From contig SDNV01000145.1 of assembly GCA_004524515.1 (NCBI GenBank), positions 1 to 6,617 of the forward strand: a DNA stretch of 6,617 bases, written 5' to 3'. The DNA comes from Promethearchaeota archaeon (GTDB lineage Archaea; Asgardarchaeota; Lokiarchaeia; Sigynarchaeales; SOKP01). Under the pieces are notes generated by a model, which saw nothing but the letters and a program-made list of their open reading frames with translations, searched no databases and was not told the origin of the DNA. Below, one piece after another: positions 1 through 3,689 of the stretch. The position numbers and the translations under genes are program-made. The stretch's first letter is position 1; each line of letters begins with the position of its first letter.

Positions 1-1
1 T

Positions 2-136
2 CCAAAATATATTTTAAAAGGGATTAAGACGGCATATGAACAAAAATCTCAAAGCGATAAAGTTTTAATCGAGTTCCTAAACATACTTGAAGATACTTAT
101 CTCAACTTAAAATCAAAGAAAAAAGTAGAAAATTAA
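2..136 (+). CDS. C-terminal end of an unidentified protein (cut by left edge)
   Basis: An open frame enters from the left edge and runs 44 codons to a TAA at 134-136, with no in-frame ATG, so only the C-terminus of a gene is present. The translated tail is helical and ends in a charged lysine-rich segment (residues near the end read KSKKKVEN). In DNA this AT-rich, 44 codons without a stop is unlikely by chance (a rough estimate is 2%). A T-rich tract follows immediately after the stop, as expected at the end of an archaeal gene. The fragment is too short to assign to a family. It is the only edge gene on the + strand and runs tail-to-tail with the 289-residue gene on the other strand. Random openness of the frame cannot be excluded. 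Confidence 0.5.
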   Translation, partial: PKYILKGIKTAYEQKSQSDKVLIEFLNILEDTYLNLKSKKKVEN

Positions 137-149
137 ATCAAATAATTAG

Positions 150-176
150 TTTTTTTCATATTTTATTTTTATTTTA
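150..176 (+). terminator. T-rich archaeal-type terminator after the left-edge gene
   Basis: A run of seven T at 150-156 is followed by further T-rich blocks to about 176, starting 14 bases after the stop codon at 136. Archaeal RNA polymerase terminates at such U-rich tracts without needing a hairpin. The surrounding DNA is AT-rich, so the call rests on position as much as on sequence. Confidence 0.4.
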
Positions 177-210
177 CTCATATTTATATAAATAATTTTA
201 TATTTTAAAT

Positions 211-264
211 AAATCCTCGCCGACGCAAGGTATTCATCAAATAACGTTCCATTAGGATTTTTTT
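211..264 (+). repeat. Inverted repeat with GC-rich core followed by a T-run
   Basis: AAATCCT at 211-217 is the exact reverse complement of AGGATTT at 254-260. With one mismatch the arms extend further outward (207-217 with 254-264). The right arm runs into a T-tract. The 36-base interior starts with a small GC-rich island (about 214-230) that stands out from the very AT-rich gap. This could be a second, hairpin-type terminator between the two convergent genes or a small structured RNA. The large loop has no strong internal pairing, so the structure is weak. Confidence 0.25.
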
Positions 265-287
265 ATTTGAATCATTATAGGGATTTA

Positions 288-1157
288 TCAATCTTTACAA
301 CCCTCAGCTTTTTGAAGATTCAATTTTATAAACGCTTCTTCCTGTTTATTTCTTTGTTCTGATCTCACTGACCTATAAACCTGGCTTAAGTATTTTATTG
401 CATCTCTTTTTCCATTATTTATATTTTCAAATAATTCTTCCTTACTAAAACCTCCAGATATCGTCAATGCCGTTTGAAAGGAGTGTTCTGGTTCAAGTGT
501 TTTGAATTCGATTTGTAAAGCAGATACTATTTCACCTTCATTTTGTGCTAAAGTATTTGATAAAGTTAATCGTTTTTCTCCAATCTCGAAGTCTTTTGTC
601 AGTTTAGTTTCAAAATAGGTTGGTTTTGAAATAGTGGAAAAACCTCCAAATACCCCTGTTTTATCGAATTGATAAATTATATCATTTTCTTCATCATATC
701 CTGATAAATCATCGTCGAAACCCTTTAAACCATTAATATCAAAGTCAAATATGAAAAACATAGAAAAATCTATTAAATTAAAGTCAGAGTCGTTTTTTAA
801 AGTAAAGTATGTGTTCATATAGGGTGCCTGACCTCTCCGCAAGAAAATATCAATATATAATCGAATTAAATGTTTTTCATCTTTAAATTCGAGTGGTTTT
901 AATTTCTTTTCGTTAATAAGTTTTTTAAGATATTCTCTAATATCAAAATCTAATGTAATTCTATCAATCTTTGTACCTTTTCTGCTATTGACTAATTGAT
1001 ATATTGGAGTGGGTTCAATATTTTTTAATACCACAGGTATTGTTCCAATTCTTTTTCCTTTGAGTTTAAAACTAAACCATGGTCCAGCTAATTCGGGTTC
1101 TGTTAAATATAATAGGTGTTTTTGTTTAAATGTAATCTCTTTTACTGAGAATCCCAT
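288..1157 (-). CDS. Uncharacterised 289-residue beta-rich protein with acidic DxDxNG loop
   Basis: I do not recognise the family. The protein has no signal peptide, membrane segment or cysteine motif, so it is probably cytosolic. Residues 20-225 alternate short hydrophobic strands with polar turns, which suggests a beta-sandwich. Residues 240-289 look helical and charged. The most distinctive segment is residues 132-165. It begins with a hydrophobic strand and continues D138-x-D140-x-N142-G143, then D148-D149-D150 and a further acidic stretch to about 158. The spacing recalls calcium loops of the EF-hand/dockerin kind, but the residues before it look like a strand, not a helix. The ATG at 1155-1157 is preceded by GAGG at 1165-1168 with 7 bases between, a good ribosome site. 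The gene lies 179 bases downstream of the Roadblock-GTPase gene on the same strand, so co-transcription is uncertain. Coding status is firm; function is unknown. Confidence 0.85.
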   Translation of the reverse strand: MGFSVKEITFKQKHLLYLTEPELAGPWFSFKLKGKRIGTIPVVLKNIEPTPIYQLVNSRKGTKIDRITLDFDIREYLKKLINEKKLKPLEFKDEKHLIRLYIDIFLRRGQAPYMNTYFTLKNDSDFNLIDFSMFFIFDFDINGLKGFDDDLSGYDEENDIIYQFDKTGVFGGFSTISKPTYFETKLTKDFEIGEKRLTLSNTLAQNEGEIVSALQIEFKTLEPEHSFQTALTISGGFSKEELFENINNGKRDAIKYLSQVYRSVRSEQRNKQEEAFIKLNLQKAEGCKD

Positions 1158-1164
1158 TAAGTAT

Positions 1165-1168
1165 CCTC
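1165..1168 (-). promoter_or_regulatory. Shine-Dalgarno site of the 289-residue gene
   Basis: GAGG on the minus strand lies 7 bases before the ATG at 1155-1157 and supports that start. The slightly longer GAGGATA (1162-1168) is exactly complementary to a TATCCTC further up the same strand (1304-1310), which may matter for control. Confidence 0.6.
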
Positions 1169-1261
1169 GAGTATTTCACTGAGCGTGTATATCATTGAAT
1201 AACACAGTTAAGACTATTGCTTTACCACCTCATATTATAATGATTCGATATCAACTATTAT

Positions 1262-1276
1262 GATATAATTTATAAT
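1262..1276. promoter_or_regulatory. TATA-like AT stretch, candidate promoter
   Basis: The region contains TATAATTTATAA, which reads as a TATA-like element on either strand. On the minus strand it would start a transcript about 80 bases before the 289-residue gene. On the + strand it would start one just before the orphan AAGGAGG at 1301. In DNA this rich in A and T such matches are common, and no clear TFB-recognition (BRE) element is visible. Confidence 0.2.
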
Positions 1277-1327
1277 AAAATTAACGATACAAATTTAATA
1301 AAGGAGGATATTCTAAATTAAAACCTT

Positions 1328-1333
1328 AAAAAA
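1328..1333 (-). terminator. T6 tract just after the Roadblock-GTPase gene
   Basis: On the minus strand a run of six T begins 4 bases after the TAA stop of the GTPase gene (1337-1339). This fits a U-tract archaeal terminator, but the run is short and the background is AT-rich. Confidence 0.25.
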
Positions 1334-1336
1334 TAA

Positions 1337-2293
1337 TTACACCATTTCTAAAAAACGATAAGCAATATAAAGAAACGCATCGTTTACGTTGTCTCCGGTT
1401 CTCGCAGAAGTTAGAATATAATGGAATCCATATTTATCTGCTATCTCTTTGATTTCACTTTCACTAATTACGATTTCTTCTTCTAAATCGGATTTATTTC
1501 CTACAATCACAATTGGGATATTAATATTTATTGAGTCCTTAATATCATTATACCAATATTCTATACTCTTTAAATTTCCTTCACGTGTTCTGTCAATTAC
1601 TATGAACGCAGAATTAGCTCCACTATAAAAACGTTTTCTATAAGGGCCCATTTGGGTTTTCTGACCTGCGATATCCCAGATTATAAAATTAACATACGTA
1701 GTTTCTCCAACATCTAAAGTCTTTTTCGATAGTTCAATTCCAAGTGTACTAAGGTAACTCTCTTGAAATTTATTTTCAACAAATCGTTTTATTAATGAGG
1801 TTTTTCCCACACAATAATCCCCGGTCAAAATTAGCTTTGTGGAAAAATCTCCTGCGGGTAACTTTCCTTCTTTAACTTTAGAAAGAGTTCTGATGATCTC
1901 AGGTATTTCCAGAGATACATTATCAGTTCCAGCTATTATTAATTCAATTTTACCCGCAATATGTTCTGAATAAACCCGTAATTCTACATCGGAAGTGTTA
2001 AGAGTAGCAATCGTAGTCAAAATGGAATTCGGTCCCATTGAACAATATGCAAATTTTTTATCTCCGGTTGTTGTGATATTCATAAAACTACTTTCTGTTC
2101 CAAATTCATTCTTAATTCTCTCAATATAGCTGTCAAGAACAGCAGATAATACTCCAATTATTGATTCATTATTGAATTCTGCTCTATCCTCGCTAGAAAT
2201 AATTAACCCATCTCTATCGCATATCGCAACTGCTATAACCCCACTAACATCATTCATATAATTTCTCAAGAGCGTTCGAAAGAGACTTTCCAA
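1337..2293 (-). CDS. Roadblock/LC7 domain fused to a Ras/Rab-like small GTPase
   Basis: Residues 1-118 have the Roadblock/LC7 pattern: an opening helix, then the strand GVIAVAICDRDGLIISSE (18-35) and a long helix at 42-64. Residues 150-318 are a complete small GTPase: P-loop GDYCVGKTS (158-166, K164), switch I T183, WDIAGQ (206-211, catalytic-type Q211), NKSD (266-269) and TSAR (295-298). All nucleotide-binding motifs are intact, so GTP binding and hydrolysis are likely. There is no C-terminal cysteine for prenylation, no Gly2 and no membrane segment. In eukaryotes Roadblock proteins hold Rag GTPases in Ragulator, and in bacteria MglB (Roadblock) is the GAP of MglA. Here the two halves are joined, so the Roadblock part may regulate or dimerise the GTPase in cis (inference). 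The start is TTG at 2291-2293: an in-frame TAG lies 18 bases upstream, and the next ATG (codon 13) would cut the first Roadblock helix. The SD is weak (AAAGG, 13 bases away). Confidence 0.93.
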   Translation of the reverse strand: MESLFRTLLRNYMNDVSGVIAVAICDRDGLIISSEDRAEFNNESIIGVLSAVLDSYIERIKNEFGTESSFMNITTTGDKKFAYCSMGPNSILTTIATLNTSDVELRVYSEHIAGKIELIIAGTDNVSLEIPEIIRTLSKVKEGKLPAGDFSTKLILTGDYCVGKTSLIKRFVENKFQESYLSTLGIELSKKTLDVGETTYVNFIIWDIAGQKTQMGPYRKRFYSGANSAFIVIDRTREGNLKSIEYWYNDIKDSININIPIVIVGNKSDLEEEIVISESEIKEIADKYGFHYILTSARTGDNVNDAFLYIAYRFLEMV

Positions 2294-2464
2294 GTTTCTA
2301 CTACAACCTTTCTAATTTGCTTATCTTAAATAAAATGATAATAATTTTAAATAATTTAAAGTTAATTTTTTAAAAAAGATAGTTATTCAGTTGTAAATAT
2401 ATACTTAGATATTTTTCAAATATGCCTCTCAATTATATAATCCCGTCATCACGGTAATATTACA

Positions 2465-2474
2465 TTTTATAATT
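2465..2474 (+). promoter_or_regulatory. TATA-like box for the small + strand ORF
   Basis: TTTTATAATT is centred about 29 bases before the ATG at 2499, close to the distance expected between an archaeal TATA box and a transcription start. The transcript would then begin at or near the start codon, making it leaderless. That agrees with the pyrimidine-rich, SD-free sequence in between. Confidence 0.35.
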
Positions 2475-2498
2475 CTTCTTTTCTCTCTTATTTTTATT

Positions 2499-2651
2499 AT
2501 GGTTGATAATGAAATTATAAAATATGAAAATAATATTGCCAAGATTTTAGAGCGAGCCGTTAATTTATTTAAAGAGACAGATTTGACGGATTTAGCGGAA
2601 AAATGGGATAAAATTTTAAAAAATTATTATAGAAAAAGAAGTTTCTCCTAA
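2499..2651 (+). CDS. Possible small protein of 50 residues
   Basis: An ATG-started frame of 50 codons ends at TAA 2649-2651. The frame is open from a TAG at 2406-2408, 80 sense codons in all, which is long for such AT-rich DNA. The predicted peptide is one or two amphipathic charged helices (for example AKILERAVNLF at 14-24 and LAEKWDKILKNYY at 32-44) with a basic end. It has no membrane segment, cysteines or recognisable family motif. It stands alone in the 420-base gap between the GTPase and SWIM genes and points against both. A TATA-like box upstream and a T8 tract 36 bases after the stop support a stand-alone transcription unit. There is no SD, so translation would have to be leaderless. 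It could be a small regulator, an antitoxin-like peptide or a chance frame. No function is proposed. Confidence 0.4.
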   Translation: MVDNEIIKYENNIAKILERAVNLFKETDLTDLAEKWDKILKNYYRKRSFS

Positions 2652-2687
2652 TTTCAACTTCCTTCAATTACATTTATGGAATTAAAA

Positions 2688-2695
2688 TTTTTTTT
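2688..2695 (+). terminator. T8 tract after the small ORF
   Basis: Eight consecutive T begin 36 bases after the stop of the 50-residue ORF, the position and form expected of an archaeal U-tract terminator. It lies 18 bases short of the convergent SWIM gene's stop. Confidence 0.35.
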
Positions 2696-2713
2696 CTCAT
2701 ACTTTTTCAAATC

Positions 2714-3655
2714 CTAAGTTTTTAATGATTTTTTATAGAATTCTGATGTAATAGTCTGATATATCCCCTTTAAGACAATTGAAAATGCTTGGGGATTAGG
2801 AATGTTTGGAGGAATTCCCAAATTTTCTAAAGTCTCAATATATTTACCTGGTTTTCTAAACTTAAATCCAATTTCATTGAAACTTGCAGAAATTTTTGAA
2901 TGTGAATCATTTGATACTATCTCTTGAATTTCCATTTTAGGTACATTAAACGAAAATTGCATTTTTTCGTTCTTCTCAGACTTTAATTTTATCTCTTTAG
3001 AAATTGATTTTTCTCCATTTTGCGGGATTAATCGCAATTCACTTAAGATCTCTTTTTTAGATTTTCCTTTTATTTTTAACAATATAAAAGGATCGTAGTC
3101 CAGAACCTTGGAAATATATAAAATCACTGAAGCAATATGTTTACAAGGAATTTCTTTATCAGGGCAGGAACATTCCGCATCTAATCCCTTGATAGCATCG
3201 GGAAATAAGGGAAAATTGTTCTTTTCGAAAATTTTAACAATATCTTCCGGTAAGGATCCTTCTAAAAGTTGAATTAAATTTGAGGATTTGCTTGCAAGTT
3301 CCTCTAATATAACTTTCCATATCTCTTCTGGAATAATTTCAAAATTAATTTTTACTCGATATGGAGTGGGGGCTGTTCCCTGTACCGTTGAGAAAATTTG
3401 ACCTTTATTAATTCTAAGATTTTCAATCCGTTTATCATCTTTTGCATACTCAATCCCCCGCTGCATTCTAAAGGGGCGTCCTATATTTAAGATTGAGAGG
3501 ATCCATTCCTTACCCCAGGAGGTTGCAGCAAAATTCACTAAATTTTCTTTAATTTGTTTAACTTCCTCATGAGTTCTTTTCTTATCATAGTAATTTTTAT
3601 GAATATTTTCATTTTTTTTCTTTTTTATGCTCCTTCTATAATTATTTTTATCCAT
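2714..3655 (-). CDS. SWIM zinc-finger protein, partner of the SNF2 ATPase
   Basis: The SWIM motif (CxCxnCxH) is at residues 162-173: C162, C164, C171 and H173, expected to hold one zinc. The surrounding sequence follows the layout of the prokaryotic SWIM family usually encoded beside SNF2 ATPases: FAATSWGKEWI (42-52), RGIEYAKD (66-73), VQGTAPTPYRV (91-101), a helical stretch ending LLEGSLPEDI (130-139), the zinc site, then LDYDPFILLKIKGKSK (185-200). Residues 1-37 are a very basic tail, which could touch nucleic acid. Residues 200-260 are variable. The C-terminal part (270-313) again looks family-like. SWIM domains are thought to bind DNA or proteins; the biochemical role of this family is not known to me. 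The ATG at 3653-3655 has GAGGT 6 bases upstream. The gene starts 34 bases after the SNF2 stop, so the two are almost certainly one operon. Confidence 0.93.
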   Translation of the reverse strand: MDKNNYRRSIKKKKNENIHKNYYDKKRTHEEVKQIKENLVNFAATSWGKEWILSILNIGRPFRMQRGIEYAKDDKRIENLRINKGQIFSTVQGTAPTPYRVKINFEIIPEEIWKVILEELASKSSNLIQLLEGSLPEDIVKIFEKNNFPLFPDAIKGLDAECSCPDKEIPCKHIASVILYISKVLDYDPFILLKIKGKSKKEILSELRLIPQNGEKSISKEIKLKSEKNEKMQFSFNVPKMEIQEIVSNDSHSKISASFNEIGFKFRKPGKYIETLENLGIPPNIPNPQAFSIVLKGIYQTITSEFYKKSLKT

Positions 3656-3661
3656 TTTTAT

Positions 3662-3666
3662 ACCTC
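3662..3666 (-). promoter_or_regulatory. Shine-Dalgarno site of the SWIM gene
   Basis: GAGGT lies 6 bases before the ATG at 3653-3655, inside the 34-base gap after the SNF2 stop. It fixes the start and shows that the second gene of the operon has its own ribosome site. Confidence 0.6.
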
Positions 3667-3689
3667 ATTTCATTTTTATCGTTATTTTA

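Larger units (their letters stand above)
1162..1310 (-). promoter_or_regulatory. Possible SD/anti-SD pairing in the leader of the 289-residue gene
   Basis: Read on the minus strand, TATCCTCCTTT begins at 1310, and its first seven bases pair perfectly with GAGGATA at 1168-1162, which contains the ribosome site of the downstream gene. A transcript covering both could fold to hide the site. The arms are about 135 bases apart, and any CCTCC resembles the 16S rRNA 3' end, so this is an inference. Read on the + strand, the same element is AAGGAGG with no start codon after it. The interval also holds a TATA-like stretch (about 1262-1276) usable in either direction. Confidence 0.25.

Noticed and set aside
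228..245. TGATGA on the minus strand, like box C of a C/D guide RNA
   Set aside because: No CTGA box D or D' at suitable spacing on either side.
1248..1266. Dyad ATATCA-N7-TGATAT, operator-like
   Set aside because: In DNA this AT-rich a 6-base dyad is expected by chance within a gap of this size, and there is no second copy or regulator gene nearby.
1337..1342. C-terminal prenylation signal on the GTPase
   Set aside because: The protein ends LEMV with no cysteine near the end.
2443..2454. Short hairpin CCGT-CATC-ACGG
   Set aside because: Only 4 base pairs, not attached to a gene end and not directly followed by a T-run.
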